Assembly (NCBI RefSeq): GCF_014873495.1
Contig: NZ_JADBGF010000001.1
Coordinates: 5,208,001 to 5,272,000, forward strand
DNA length: 64,000 bases
From: Streptomyces stelliscabiei
GTDB lineage: Bacteria; Actinomycetota; Actinomycetes; Streptomycetales; Streptomycetaceae
Direction of reading: 5' to 3'
In this document: in pieces, positions 34,158 to 42,622 of the stretch
Layout of the letters: each line of letters starts with the position of its first letter
How positions within the stretch are numbered: position 1 is the first letter of the stretch
Notes under the pieces: model-generated
The model's database searches: none
What the model was told of the DNA's origin: nothing
What the model saw: the letters and a program-made list of their open reading frames with translations, nothing else
Made by a program: the position numbers and the translations under genes

Positions 34158-34616
34158 ATGACGGCGACGGATCCCGCACTCACCGCCCTCGCTCAGGGCT
34201 GGTGCGCTCTCTCCCTGTTGCACGGGCGGATCGAGGCCCGCATCGAGCGCGCACTGCAGTCCGGGCACGGCCTGAGCGTGCGGGAGTACTCCCTGCTCGA
34301 TGTGTTGAGTCGCCAGCACGACGGCGAGGGCGGGCACCTGCAGATGAAGCAGGTCGCCGACGCGGTCGTCCTCAGCCAGAGCGCCACGACCCGGCTGGTC
34401 ACCCGGCTCGAGGAGCGTGGTCTGCTCGCGCGCTATCTGTGTCCGACCGACCGCCGGGGCATCTACACGGACGTCTCCGAGGCCGGCCTGCGGCTCCTCG
34501 CCGAGGCACGTCCCACCAATGACGCCGCCCTGCGCGGGGCCCTGGACGAGGCCGCCGAGAACCCTGAACTGGCCCCTCTGGTCCGCGTCGTGGAGTCACG
34601 GAACGTGTCCGTCTAG
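34158..34616 (+). CDS. MarR family transcriptional regulator
   Basis: A 152-residue MarR protein. The winged helix is visible as LSVREYSLLDVLSRQHDGEGG, then MKQVADAVVLSQSATTRLVTRLEERGLL and the wing RYLCPTDRRGIYTDVSEAG. GGACGGAGGAA lies just before the ATG. It is divergent from the MFS pump it presumably represses, and 9 bp upstream of a GNAT gene with which it is probably cotranscribed. The ligand is likely a substrate of the pump. Confidence 0.93.
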   Translation: MTATDPALTALAQGWCALSLLHGRIEARIERALQSGHGLSVREYSLLDVLSRQHDGEGGHLQMKQVADAVVLSQSATTRLVTRLEERGLLARYLCPTDRRGIYTDVSEAGLRLLAEARPTNDAALRGALDEAAENPELAPLVRVVESRNVSV

Positions 34617-34625
34617 GGTGTGCGC

Positions 34626-35078
34626 ATGGGAGATCTCGACATCCGCCCGGCGACCGAGGACGACATCCCGGAGATCGTCGCGATGCTGGCCGACGACCCT
34701 TTGGGCGCCCGGCGCGAATCACCCGGCGACCTCACCCCGTACATCGCCGCACTGAAGCGCCTCGACGGCGACCCCCATCAGCATGTGGTGGTCGCCGTCC
34801 GCGAGCACCGCGTGGTCGGAACACTCCAGCTGACGATCATCCCCGGCCTGTCCCGGCGCGGCTCCACCCGCTCGATCATCGAAGGCGTGCGGGTCCATGG
34901 CGACGAGCGCGGCAGCGGTCTCGGTACGCGACTCATCGAGTGGGCGGTCGACTCGTCGCGGCGCCAGGGCTGCCAGTTGGTGCAGTTGACGTCCGACGTC
35001 ACGCGCGCCGACGCCCACCGCTTCTACGAACGGCTCGGTTTCGAGGCCACCCACGTGGGCTTCAAGATGCCGCTCTGA
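34626..35078 (+). CDS. GNAT family N-acetyltransferase
   Basis: A 150-residue single-domain acetyltransferase. Motif A is GDERGSGLGTRLIEWA (acetyl-CoA pyrophosphate loop), followed by VQLTSDVTRADAHRFYERLGF (motif B). Its place after marR and beside an efflux pump suggests it might inactivate the same class of compound, but that is inference. The ATG at 34626 is 9 bp after the marR stop. Confidence 0.9.
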   Translation: MGDLDIRPATEDDIPEIVAMLADDPLGARRESPGDLTPYIAALKRLDGDPHQHVVVAVREHRVVGTLQLTIIPGLSRRGSTRSIIEGVRVHGDERGSGLGTRLIEWAVDSSRRQGCQLVQLTSDVTRADAHRFYERLGFEATHVGFKMPL

Positions 35079-35126
35079 ATCTCGCCTCTGTTCCTGCTCC
35101 AGTCCCTGGGGCGACTGTGGGGTCCC

Positions 35127-35140
35127 GTTTCACGTGAAAC
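35127..35140. other. parS (ParB-binding site)
   Basis: Perfect GTTTCACGTGAAAC in the 97-bp gap between the convergent GNAT and serine hydrolase genes. Confidence 0.95.
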
Positions 35141-35175
35141 ATCGCAAGCGAGCCCCACTGCCCCCAACGTCGTGT

Positions 35176-36561
35176 CTACGAGACGCCGCGCCATCCCTCG
35201 GGATCCACTCCGCCAGGCACGGGAGCCCCCTCCTCGTACGGCTGACGCGTGAACACGAACGATCCGAGGTCCAGGTGGCTCACGGTCCCGTCGGGCCTTC
35301 GTACGGCCCGCAGGACCTCTCCGGCGAAGTAGCCGTTGAGTCCGGTCCAGCTGCCGTCGTCGTTGTCCCGGAAGCGAGCACCGCGCAGAGTGGCGGAGAG
35401 CGGGTCCAGTGAGAGCCCGCCGTCGGCGGCTAGACGCAACGCGAAGCAGTGCGTCCCCCAGTACCAAGGCCCGGCCAGCTCCAGAACCGAAGGGTCCACC
35501 TCGGGCAGCGGTCGCCACGGGTCGGGGATCCGCGGCTCGGCCTCCGCCACGATGCGTACGAGGTCCGCGGCCACCTCCGACACCACGGGCCCCGAGGTGC
35601 AGTTGGTCAGCACGACGGCCGCCACGTCGTCCTCGACGCTGATGGTGAGCTGGGCGAGGAAGCCGGGCACCGAACCGCTGTGACCGACCAGGAACCGGCC
35701 GTCCCGGTGCTGAAGCTGCATGCCGAGCCCGTACGCCGAACCGGCCGACACGTCGGCGGCCTCCCCCGGTGCGGCGGGCGTCCGCATCTCCCGGACGGAT
35801 TCCGCACCCAACACCCGGTCGTCCCCCCTGGCCAGGAAGACCGCGAAGCGCGCCAGATCGGCTGCGGTGGACCAGAGCTGCCCGGCAGGACCCATCCTGC
35901 CCAGGTCCTCGACCTTCTCCGGCAGCATCACGTCCGCCCAGGGATGCACGGCCCAGCCGCCGGCGTGCGGTGCCACCGGGTGCCACGTCGTGCGGCGCAG
36001 GCCGAGCGGTTCGAGCACCTCGCGGCGCAGGACGTCCTCCCAGGCGGCGCCCCGCAGCTTTTCGACGAGCGCACCGAGGAGGGTGAAGCCGGGGTTGGAG
36101 TAATGGAAGCGGCGGCCGACGGGATGGCGGTGGGGCTGCTCACCGAGCACATCTGCGAGTTCCGGACGCAGGGATCCCGGGGTGCGCTCCCACCAGGGCG
36201 ACGGCGACTCGGCCGCCAGTCCGCCCGTGTGGGCGAGCAGTTCGGCGATGGTCGCCTCCCCCACGCCGGTACCCGGCAGGTGCTTTTCCAGCGGATCGCC
36301 GAGGTCCAGGGCACCCTCGTCGCGTAGCCGCAGCACCAGGACAGCGGTGAAGGTCTTGGTGATCGAGCCGATCCGGTACTGCACGTTCTCGTCCGGCGCG
36401 TGCCCCTGCACCGAGGTCCGCGCCCCGTTCCACACCGTCTCCCCGCCCCTGACCAGCGCCGCGACCAGTGACGGAGTGCGTCCCTCGGCCTGGGCGACGG
36501 CGATGCGGTGCAGCAGAGCCCGACGCGTGACGGGAAGGAGCTCTTCCTGAGGTGTTGTCAT
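35176..36561 (-). CDS. Serine hydrolase, beta-lactamase class C / D-aminopeptidase family
   Basis: A 461-residue protein. Residues about 20-350 have the class C penicillin-recognising fold: SITK near residue 67 gives the nucleophilic Ser and Lys, YSN is the second motif, and HSGSVPGF is the HxG third motif. The last 100 residues form an extra beta-rich domain as in many family VIII esterases and DD-peptidase-like proteins. No signal peptide is apparent, so a cytoplasmic esterase or peptidase is more likely than a resistance enzyme. The ATG has only a weak ribosome-binding site. Confidence 0.88.
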   Translation of the reverse strand: MTTPQEELLPVTRRALLHRIAVAQAEGRTPSLVAALVRGGETVWNGARTSVQGHAPDENVQYRIGSITKTFTAVLVLRLRDEGALDLGDPLEKHLPGTGVGEATIAELLAHTGGLAAESPSPWWERTPGSLRPELADVLGEQPHRHPVGRRFHYSNPGFTLLGALVEKLRGAAWEDVLRREVLEPLGLRRTTWHPVAPHAGGWAVHPWADVMLPEKVEDLGRMGPAGQLWSTAADLARFAVFLARGDDRVLGAESVREMRTPAAPGEAADVSAGSAYGLGMQLQHRDGRFLVGHSGSVPGFLAQLTISVEDDVAAVVLTNCTSGPVVSEVAADLVRIVAEAEPRIPDPWRPLPEVDPSVLELAGPWYWGTHCFALRLAADGGLSLDPLSATLRGARFRDNDDGSWTGLNGYFAGEVLRAVRRPDGTVSHLDLGSFVFTRQPYEEGAPVPGGVDPEGWRGVS

Positions 36562-36611
36562 GCGCCCAGTCCATCGGCCCGGACACCGCGCGTCGAGCGC
36601 ATTTCCCCGGG

Positions 36612-38090
36612 TCAGGTCTGTGCCATGTCCACGAACCGCGAGTAGTGACCCTGGAAGGCGACCGTGATCGTGGCCGTCGGACCGTTACGGTGCTTGCCCA
36701 CGATGATGTCGGCCTCGCCCGCGCGCGGCGACTCCTTCTCGTACGCGTCCTCACGGTGCAGCAGGATCACCATGTCCGCGTCCTGCTCGATCGATCCCGA
36801 CTCACGCAGGTCGGACACCATGGGCTTCTTGTCCGTACGCTGCTCAGGACCACGGTTGAGCTGCGACAGCGCGATCACCGGCAATTCCAGCTCCTTGGCC
36901 AGCAGCTTCAGGTTTCGCGACATGTCCGAGACCTCCTGCTGGCGGCTCTCGGACCGCTTGCCGCCGGACTGCATGAGCTGCAGATAGTCGATGATGACCA
37001 GCTTCAGGTCATTGCGCTGCTTCAGGCGCCGGCACTTGGCGCGGATCTCCATCATCGACAGGTTCGGGGAGTCGTCGATATAGAGCGGAGCGGCCGAGAC
37101 GTCCGGCATCCGGCGGGCCAGGCGTGTCCAGTCCTCGTCCGTCATCGTGCCGGACCGCATGTGGTGCAGGGCCACACGCGCCTCGGCAGAGAGCAGACGC
37201 ATCGCGATCTCGTTGCGCCCCATTTCGAGCGAGAAGATCACGCTCGGCATGTTGTGCTTGATCGAACAGGCGCGCGCGAAGTCCAGAGCGAGGGTCGACT
37301 TACCCATGGCGGGACGGGCCGCAATGATGATCATCTGACCCGGATGGAGACCGTTGGTGAGCTGGTCGAGATCGGTGAAACCGGTCGGCACACCAGTCAT
37401 CTCGCCCGACCGCGAACCGATCGCCTCGATCTCGTCGAGCGCGCCCTCCATGATGTCGCCGAGCGGCAGATAGTCCTCGGTGGTCCGCTGCTCGGTGACC
37501 GCGAAGATCTCGGCCTGCGCCCTGTTGACGATCTCGTCGACGTCGTCGTCGGCCGCGTATCCCATCTGCGTGATGCGGGTGCCGGCTTCGACCAGGCGGC
37601 GCAGGACTGCACGCTCATGGACGATCTCCGCGTAGTACTCGGCGTTCGCCGCCGTCGGCACCGTCTGGACAAGGGTGTGCAGATAGGAGGCGCCGCCGAC
37701 CTTGGTGATCTCGCCGCGCTTGGTGAGCTCGGCGGCGATGGTGATGGGGTCGGCCGGCTCACCCTTGGCGTAGATGTCGAGGATCGCCTGGTAGATGGTC
37801 TCGTGGGCCGGCTTGTAGAAATCGGGACCCTTGAGGATCTCGACCACGTCGGCAATGGCGTCCTTGGACAGCAACATGCCGCCGAGTACGGACTGCTCGG
37901 CGTCGAGGTCCTGCGGTGGAACCCGCTCGAAGGCCGAACCCCCGCCGTCCCATTCCCCGTTGTCCCTGCCGCGGTCGTGCCGCTCCTCCCGGCCTCGGCC
38001 GCCGTCGTCCTGACGCCGTCGGGAAGCAGGCAGACGATCACCGGGCCCGCTGTCGGCCCACGGGTCGTCCAAGGGCTCGGAAATGCTCAC
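36612..38090 (-). CDS. dnaB: Replicative DNA helicase DnaB
   Basis: A 492-residue helicase that unwinds DNA at the fork as a hexamer. The N-terminal domain begins after a 45-residue Arg/Asp-rich tail, at PPQDLDAEQSVLGGML. The RecA-like domain has Walker A ARPAMGKST near 258, Walker B VIIDYLQLM and the late HRNGPT loop. There is no intein, although some actinobacterial dnaB genes carry one. The GTG start is fixed by GGAGGAGG seven bases upstream. The gene is preceded by a region with DnaA boxes. It is isolated from, and divergent to, the MATE gene. Confidence 0.98.
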   Translation of the reverse strand: MSISEPLDDPWADSGPGDRLPASRRRQDDGGRGREERHDRGRDNGEWDGGGSAFERVPPQDLDAEQSVLGGMLLSKDAIADVVEILKGPDFYKPAHETIYQAILDIYAKGEPADPITIAAELTKRGEITKVGGASYLHTLVQTVPTAANAEYYAEIVHERAVLRRLVEAGTRITQMGYAADDDVDEIVNRAQAEIFAVTEQRTTEDYLPLGDIMEGALDEIEAIGSRSGEMTGVPTGFTDLDQLTNGLHPGQMIIIAARPAMGKSTLALDFARACSIKHNMPSVIFSLEMGRNEIAMRLLSAEARVALHHMRSGTMTDEDWTRLARRMPDVSAAPLYIDDSPNLSMMEIRAKCRRLKQRNDLKLVIIDYLQLMQSGGKRSESRQQEVSDMSRNLKLLAKELELPVIALSQLNRGPEQRTDKKPMVSDLRESGSIEQDADMVILLHREDAYEKESPRAGEADIIVGKHRNGPTATITVAFQGHYSRFVDMAQT

Positions 38091-38548
38091 CGAGCGACCT
38101 CCTCCCGTCCGCCGAGCGGACCTCGCCGTGCTTCTCTTTCTACGGCACGACACTGACAAATGAGACGGCCCAACTCCGGTTCTGGCGCGTCGGTTTTGCG
38201 AGGTTTTCGTGATCTGCCGAGGAGCGGGCGCCGCACCACCGTAGGCCCGTCGGCACCGTCAGCCAATCTGGTTATCCACAGGCCATGTGGACGACGGCCC
38301 AGATGCTGTGGAGAACCCCGCAAAACCTGTGCACGACTCGGTGGACAGGCCTGTGAACAAGACCTCCCTCCTCTCATCGAAAGCGCCCTGATCTGCACTT
38401 TTACCGTCCACCGGCTGTGCAGAAGAAAAACTTTCCCGACCTGATCAAGATCATCGCGATCTGTGCGCGAGAACACCCTCGACCGAGCGTCGTGTAATAG
38501 TCATAGGCGCATTGCATCTCTTACCTGTGGAAGATTAGATTGGTGGTC
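38091..38548. other. 458-bp intergenic region between dnaB and MATE gene, with DnaA boxes
   Basis: The divergent control region of dnaB and the MATE gene. It holds the DnaA-box cluster at 38272-38315 plus weaker TGTG/CACA elements up to 38360. AT content rises toward 38400-38540. No gene was recognised. TAATAG near 38493 could be a -10 element for the MATE gene. Confidence 0.5.
38272..38315. other. Cluster of DnaA-box-like sites upstream of dnaB
   Basis: TTATCCACA (38272-38280) is a perfect consensus box. TGTGGACGA (38286-38294) and TGTGGAGAA (38307-38315) are reverse-strand matches to the relaxed Streptomyces consensus (T/C)(T/C)(G/A/C)TCCACA. Near-matches continue to 38360 (TGTGAACAA). DnaA could regulate dnaB from here or be titrated here. 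Confidence 0.62.
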
Positions 38549-39886
38549 ATGACACAGGCTTCCGCGCCCCCCAAGGCCACCCGGCGCCGGCACGATCGTG
38601 AGATCATCACGCTGGCCGTTCCGGCCTTCGGTGCGCTCGTCGCCGAGCCACTCTTCCTGATGGTCGACACCGCTGTCGTCGGCCATCTCGGCACCGCACA
38701 ACTGGCCGGCCTCGGTGTCGCTTCGGCCCTTCTCGTCACCGCCGTGAGCGTCTTCGTCTTTCTGGCCTACGCCACCACAGCCGCTGTCGCGCGACGCGTC
38801 GGAGCCGGGGATCTGCGGGCCGCGATCCGGCAGGGCATCGACGGCATCTGGCTCGCTTTGCTACTGGGGGCTGCAGTCGTCGCCGTCGTCCTGCCCACCG
38901 CGCCCACGCTCGTCGCCCTCTTCGGTTCCTCGGACACCGCGGCCCCCTATGCCACGACCTATCTCCGGATCTCGGCACTGGGCATCCCGGCCATGCTCGT
39001 CGTGCTCGCCGCGACCGGTGTGCTGCGCGGTCTCCAGGACACGAAGACACCTCTGTACGTCGCCGTGGCGGGCTTCGTCGCCAACGGCGCCCTGAACGCA
39101 GGCCTTGTCTACGGCGCCGGTCTGGGCATCGCAGGATCAGCCTGGGGAACGGTCATGGCCCAACTCGGCATGGCGGTCGCCTATCTCTGGGTCGTGATCC
39201 GCGGTGCCCGCAGACATGGCGCCTCTTTGCGGCCCGACGCCCTCGGGATACGCACCTCGGCCCAGGCGGGGGTGCCGTTGTTGGTCCGCACGCTCTCCCT
39301 ACGTGCTGTCCTCATGATCGCGACCGCGGTCGCTGCCCGGCTCGGGGACGAGGACATCGCCGCGCACCAGATCATCCTCTCGCTCTGGAGCCTGCTTGCC
39401 TTCGCCCTGGACGCGATCGCCATCGCCGGACAGGCCATCATCGGTCGCTACCTCGGTGCCGGCGACGCTCAAGGAGCCCGCGAAGCCTGCCGCCGGATGG
39501 TGCAGTGGGGGATCGCCACCGGCACGGTCCTCGGACTGCTGGTGATCCTCGCTCGTCCCATGTTCATTCCGCTCTTCACGGACGACCCGACGGTGCAGGA
39601 AGCCGCACTCCCCGCTCTGCTCGTGGTGGCGCTCGCCCAGCCGATCTCCGGAATCGTCTTCGTGCTGGACGGCGTACTCATGGGCGCGGGAGACGGCCCC
39701 TACCTCGCCCGGGCCATGGTGCTGACCTTGGCCGTGTTCGTCCCGGCCGCCCTACTCGTCCCCGCCCTCGGAGGTGGCCTGACCGCGCTCTGGGGCGCCA
39801 TGACGTTGATGATGGCGACGCGCATGCTGACGCTGTGGCTGCGATCCCGTTCCGGCCTCTGGATCGTGACCGGAGCAACCCGCTGA
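38549..39886 (+). CDS. MATE family efflux transporter (DinF-like)
   Basis: A 445-residue transporter with 12 predicted helices. The opening segment ITLAVPAFGALVAEPLFLMVDTAVVGHLG, taken in parts, is typical of the DinF/NorM branch, and the second half repeats the same fold (AAHQIILSLWSLLAFALDA). These proteins expel drugs or metabolites by cation antiport. The ATG at 38549 was chosen over a TTG nine bases earlier. The gene ends before two parS sites and a strong terminator shared with rplI. Confidence 0.93.
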   Translation: MTQASAPPKATRRRHDREIITLAVPAFGALVAEPLFLMVDTAVVGHLGTAQLAGLGVASALLVTAVSVFVFLAYATTAAVARRVGAGDLRAAIRQGIDGIWLALLLGAAVVAVVLPTAPTLVALFGSSDTAAPYATTYLRISALGIPAMLVVLAATGVLRGLQDTKTPLYVAVAGFVANGALNAGLVYGAGLGIAGSAWGTVMAQLGMAVAYLWVVIRGARRHGASLRPDALGIRTSAQAGVPLLVRTLSLRAVLMIATAVAARLGDEDIAAHQIILSLWSLLAFALDAIAIAGQAIIGRYLGAGDAQGAREACRRMVQWGIATGTVLGLLVILARPMFIPLFTDDPTVQEAALPALLVVALAQPISGIVFVLDGVLMGAGDGPYLARAMVLTLAVFVPAALLVPALGGGLTALWGAMTLMMATRMLTLWLRSRSGLWIVTGATR

Positions 39887-39909
39887 GAGCGGAACCTGAA
39901 CTTCACGTC

Positions 39910-39923
39910 GTTTCACGTGAAAC
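39910..39923. other. parS (ParB-binding site)
   Basis: Perfect GTTTCACGTGAAAC, 24 bp after the MATE stop codon and 31 bp from the next site (centre to centre). Confidence 0.95.
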
Positions 39924-39940
39924 ATCGCCCGGTTCCCTCT

Positions 39941-39954
39941 GTTTCACGTGAAAC
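39941..39954. other. parS at the centre of a 24-bp palindrome
   Basis: Perfect 14-mer and 16-mer. The symmetry extends to 24 bp (39936-39959, CCTCT...AGAGG), so the element could also fold as a hairpin in a transcript running off the MATE gene. Confidence 0.96.
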
Positions 39955-40013
39955 AGAGGCTCCTCGGCATCATCAGCCGATTGACCCCGGTCAGTACGGC
40001 TTGCGGGCAAGCA

Positions 40014-40049
40014 TGTGGGGCCGCACCCCTTACAGGGTGCGGCCCCACA
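40014..40049. terminator. Bidirectional terminator between MATE gene and rplI operon
   Basis: Perfect 15-bp stem TGTGGGGCCGCACCC / GGGTGCGGCCCCACA with a 6-nt CTTACA loop. It lies 23 bp after the rplI stop codon. Confidence 0.93.
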
Positions 40050-40072
40050 CACCGCTTGAGCGTGAGCGACCC

Positions 40073-40519
40073 TTAGGCCGCGATGACCTCGATGTTGACC
40101 TTGGCGGCAACCTCGGGGTGCAGACGCACGGACGTCTCGTGGGCGCCCAGCGTCTTGATCGGAGAGGTCAGCTCGATGCGGCGCTTGTCGACCTCGGGGC
40201 CACCGGAAGACTTGATCGCGGAAGCGATGTCGGCCGGAGTGACGGAACCGAAAAGCCGACCGGCGTCGCCGGAGCGGACAGCCAGACGAACCTTGACGGC
40301 CTCGAGCTGGCCCTTGATCTGGTTGGCCTGCTCGATGGTCTGGATCTCGTGGATCTTGCGAGCACGACGGATCTGCTCGACGTCCTTCTCGCCACCCTTG
40401 GTCCAGCGGATCGCGAACTTCCGCGGGATCAGGTAGTTGCGAGCGTAGCCGTCCTTGACGTCGACGACGTCGCCGGCAGCGCCGAGGCCGGAGACCTCGT
40501 GGGTAAGGATGATCTTCAT
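40073..40519 (-). CDS. rplI: 50S ribosomal protein L9
   Basis: A 148-residue protein with the L9 N-terminal domain (MKIILTHEVSGLGAAGDVVDVKDGYARNYL, in parts) and the long connecting helix to the C-terminal domain. It binds 23S rRNA near the base of the L1 stalk. It is the last gene of the rpsF-ssb-rpsR-rplI operon, 18 bp after rpsR, and is followed by a strong terminator. Length is normal. Confidence 0.98.
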   Translation of the reverse strand: MKIILTHEVSGLGAAGDVVDVKDGYARNYLIPRKFAIRWTKGGEKDVEQIRRARKIHEIQTIEQANQIKGQLEAVKVRLAVRSGDAGRLFGSVTPADIASAIKSSGGPEVDKRRIELTSPIKTLGAHETSVRLHPEVAAKVNIEVIAA

Positions 40520-40537
40520 TGGTCGGTCACCCTTTCC

Positions 40538-40774
40538 TTAGCGCGCGGTGGACGTGTAGGGCAGCAGCGCCATCTCACGGCTGTTCTTGACGGCCGTGGC
40601 GACGTCACGCTGGTGCTGCGTGCAGTTGCCGGTCACGCGGCGGGCACGGATCTTGCCGCGGTCGGAAATGAACTTCCGCAGCATGTTCGTGTCCTTGTAG
40701 TCCACGTACGTGACCTTGTCCTTGCAGAATGCGCAGACCTTCTTCTTAGGCTTGCGCACAGGCGGCTTCGCCAT
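40538..40774 (-). CDS. rpsR: 30S ribosomal protein S18
   Basis: A 78-residue S18. The core includes KVCAFCKDK, MLRKFISDRGKIRARRVTGN and CTQHQRD. The pairs CxxC and CxxH could bind zinc, so this is the zinc-containing (C+) form. Streptomyces often carries a second, cysteine-free S18 under Zur control elsewhere. It lies in the conserved rpsF-ssb-rpsR-rplI order. Confidence 0.97.
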   Translation of the reverse strand: MAKPPVRKPKKKVCAFCKDKVTYVDYKDTNMLRKFISDRGKIRARRVTGNCTQHQRDVATAVKNSREMALLPYTSTAR

Positions 40775-40857
40775 GGTGTTTCTCCTGTGTGATCAAGAAG
40801 TTTGGGGTTACGGCCCCGCCCTCGTCCTTTCGAACCGGTGATCCGGCCCGGAAAGGC

Positions 40858-41454
40858 TTAGAAGGGGGGCTCGTCCGAGTAGCCGCCACCGCCGCCGGAG
40901 CTTCCGCCCCAGCCGCCGCCACCGCCGCCACCCTGGTTGCCACCGGCGGGTGCGCCGCTGGCCCACGGGTCGTCGGCGGGAGCGCCGCCGCCCTGCTGGC
41001 CGCCGCCGGGGCTTCCGCCCCAGCCGCCGCCACCCTGGCCGCCGCCGTTACCGCCGCCGCCGTAACCACCCTGGCCACCGCGGCCACCGCCGGCGGTCTT
41101 GGTGACCTTGGCCGTGGCACTGCGCAGGCTGGCGCCGACTTCCTCGACGTCCAGCTCGTAGACCGTGCGCTTGACGCCCTCACGGTCCTCGTAGGACCGC
41201 TGCTTCAGCCGGCCCTGCACGATCACGCGCATGCCTCGCTGGAGCGACTCGGCGACGTTCTCCGCCGCCTGACGCCAGACCGAGCAGGTCAGGAACAGGC
41301 TCTCGCCGTCCTTCCACTCGTTGGTCTGACGGTCGAAGGTGCGGGGGGTGGACGCGACACGGAACTTCGCGACCGCCGCACCGGAGGGGGTGAAGCGCAG
41401 CTCGGGGTCGTCGACAAGATTGCCGACGACCGTGATGACGGTCTCGCCTGCCAT
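40858..41454 (-). CDS. ssb: Single-stranded DNA-binding protein
   Basis: A 198-residue SSB. Residues 1-115 are the OB fold (ETVITVVGNLVDDPELRF, SLFLTCSVWRQAAENVAESL). The remainder is a long Gly-rich low-complexity tail with GGGGWGG-type repeats. The acidic tip is DEPPF, equivalent to the DDDIPF tip that recruits replication and repair proteins. It is the main replicative SSB, encoded between rpsF and rpsR as in most bacteria. Streptomyces usually has a second SSB elsewhere that works in sporulation. Confidence 0.97.
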   Translation of the reverse strand: MAGETVITVVGNLVDDPELRFTPSGAAVAKFRVASTPRTFDRQTNEWKDGESLFLTCSVWRQAAENVAESLQRGMRVIVQGRLKQRSYEDREGVKRTVYELDVEEVGASLRSATAKVTKTAGGGRGGQGGYGGGGNGGGQGGGGWGGSPGGGQQGGGAPADDPWASGAPAGGNQGGGGGGGWGGSSGGGGGYSDEPPF

Positions 41455-41529
41455 GGGGGTACCTCTCGGCGGGTTTGCTGCTGGCTGCTAGTGCTGCTAC
41501 TCGAATCCCGGGATCAGCTGAGCGGAAGC

Positions 41530-41820
41530 TCAGTGGGTCTCGGGACGGAGGACCTTGGTCCGGAGGACCGACTCGTTCAGGTTCATCTGGCGGTCGAGCT
41601 CCTTGACGACCGCAGGCTCGGCCTGCAGGTCGATGACCGAGTAGATGCCCTCAGGCTTCTTCTTGATCTCGTACGAGAGACGACGACGGCCCCAGGTGTC
41701 GACCTTCTCGACCTTTCCGTTGCCCTCACGGACGACGGAAAGGAAGTTCTCGATCAGGGGGGCGACAGCGCGCTCCTCCAGATCGGGGTCGAGGATGACC
41801 ATCACCTCGTAGTGACGCAT
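41530..41820 (-). CDS. rpsF: 30S ribosomal protein S6
   Basis: A 96-residue S6 (MRHYEVMVILDPDLEERAV at the start, WGRRRLSYEIKKKPEGIY in the middle). It pairs with S18 on the small-subunit platform. The start is fixed by AAGGAGGTGGGT just upstream; the frame is open 93 bp further with no similarity. It is the first gene of the four-gene operon, whose promoter must lie in 41821-42084. Confidence 0.97.
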   Translation of the reverse strand: MRHYEVMVILDPDLEERAVAPLIENFLSVVREGNGKVEKVDTWGRRRLSYEIKKKPEGIYSVIDLQAEPAVVKELDRQMNLNESVLRTKVLRPETH

Positions 41821-42029
41821 GTGGAACCCACCTCCTTCGGACTCAGCGGCCACGGTCGTTCCGTGGCAGGAGGGTTGTGATGCGTACGCAACGGTATCGG
41901 CCACCACTGACAATCAGGTTCCCCGCAAGGGGGGCCCTGTCATGGCCTGGGCAGACACCGGTGCAGACGGTACAGACTACCTGCACCCCCGCTTCCGGTT
42001 GAAATTGGGGGCTGCGGACCGTCAATCTG

Positions 42030-42058
42030 TACACATCGGGTGTGTATGGCGCTACGAT
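42030..42058 (+). promoter_or_regulatory. Candidate promoter with inverted repeat
   Basis: TACACA-TCGGG-TGTGTA (42030-42046) is an inverted repeat immediately upstream of TACGAT (42053-42058), a good -10 hexamer 27 bp before the start of the small membrane protein gene. A repressor bound here would cover the -35 region. The regulator is unknown. Confidence 0.4.
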
Positions 42059-42084
42059 GCGCCGCCTTCCGCAGGAGGTGCCCT

Positions 42085-42399
42085 ATGGCACAGACATTGC
42101 GACCCAACATCGCCGGCTCCCTGTTCGCCACCGACGACAAGCCCCACCCCGTGCAGGACACCCTGCTGGCCGTGACGCTCGTACTCGGGGCGGTCTCCTT
42201 CATCACGGCGATGTTCCACCATCTGCACCTGCTCAGTTCCTGGACGGGGCTGGTGGGGATTCTGACCGGCGCGTACGGGCAGTTCATCTCGGAGACGACC
42301 CGTGAGCGCTTCGGTCTGATCGTGGGTCTCGGTGCCTCGGCAGTCGGTTTCTTCCTCGGCATGGCCCATGGAGGTCTCTTCGGCGGGGTCATCGGCTGA
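42085..42399 (+). CDS. Small conserved membrane protein
   Basis: A 104-residue protein with three hydrophobic segments (about 25-47, 50-70 and 78-103, the last Gly-rich). I do not recognise a named family. GCAGGAGGTG six bases before the ATG is an excellent ribosome-binding site. It is divergent from the rpsF operon and 223 bp upstream of femX. A location in the cytoplasmic membrane is the only inference made. Confidence 0.82.
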   Translation: MAQTLRPNIAGSLFATDDKPHPVQDTLLAVTLVLGAVSFITAMFHHLHLLSSWTGLVGILTGAYGQFISETTRERFGLIVGLGASAVGFFLGMAHGGLFGGVIG

Positions 42400-42622
42400 C
42401 TTCGCACCCTCGGCCGCACGGCGGCGGACCGCGCTCCAGTCTGTCCGCCGCCTCACATCGGACCAAGCGGCCCAATAACACCGCCTGACGTCCTGGCTGC
42501 GTACCGGCCGGGCCCCAGGTTCCATACGGCCATTCGAGGCGCCCGCAGGGCGCAGTAGGCTTCGGCGCGAGAGCCGGAGCCCCTGTACCCATGGGGACAC
42601 ACCAGCCCGAGGAGCGCCCTGA

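Noticed and set aside
36612..38090. Possible intein in dnaB
   Set aside because: The helicase reads continuously through Walker A, Walker B and the late loops at normal length, so no intein is inserted.
40860..41100. Tandem Gly-codon repeats in ssb as a minisatellite
   Set aside because: They encode the normal Gly-rich SSB tail and end in the expected acidic tip.
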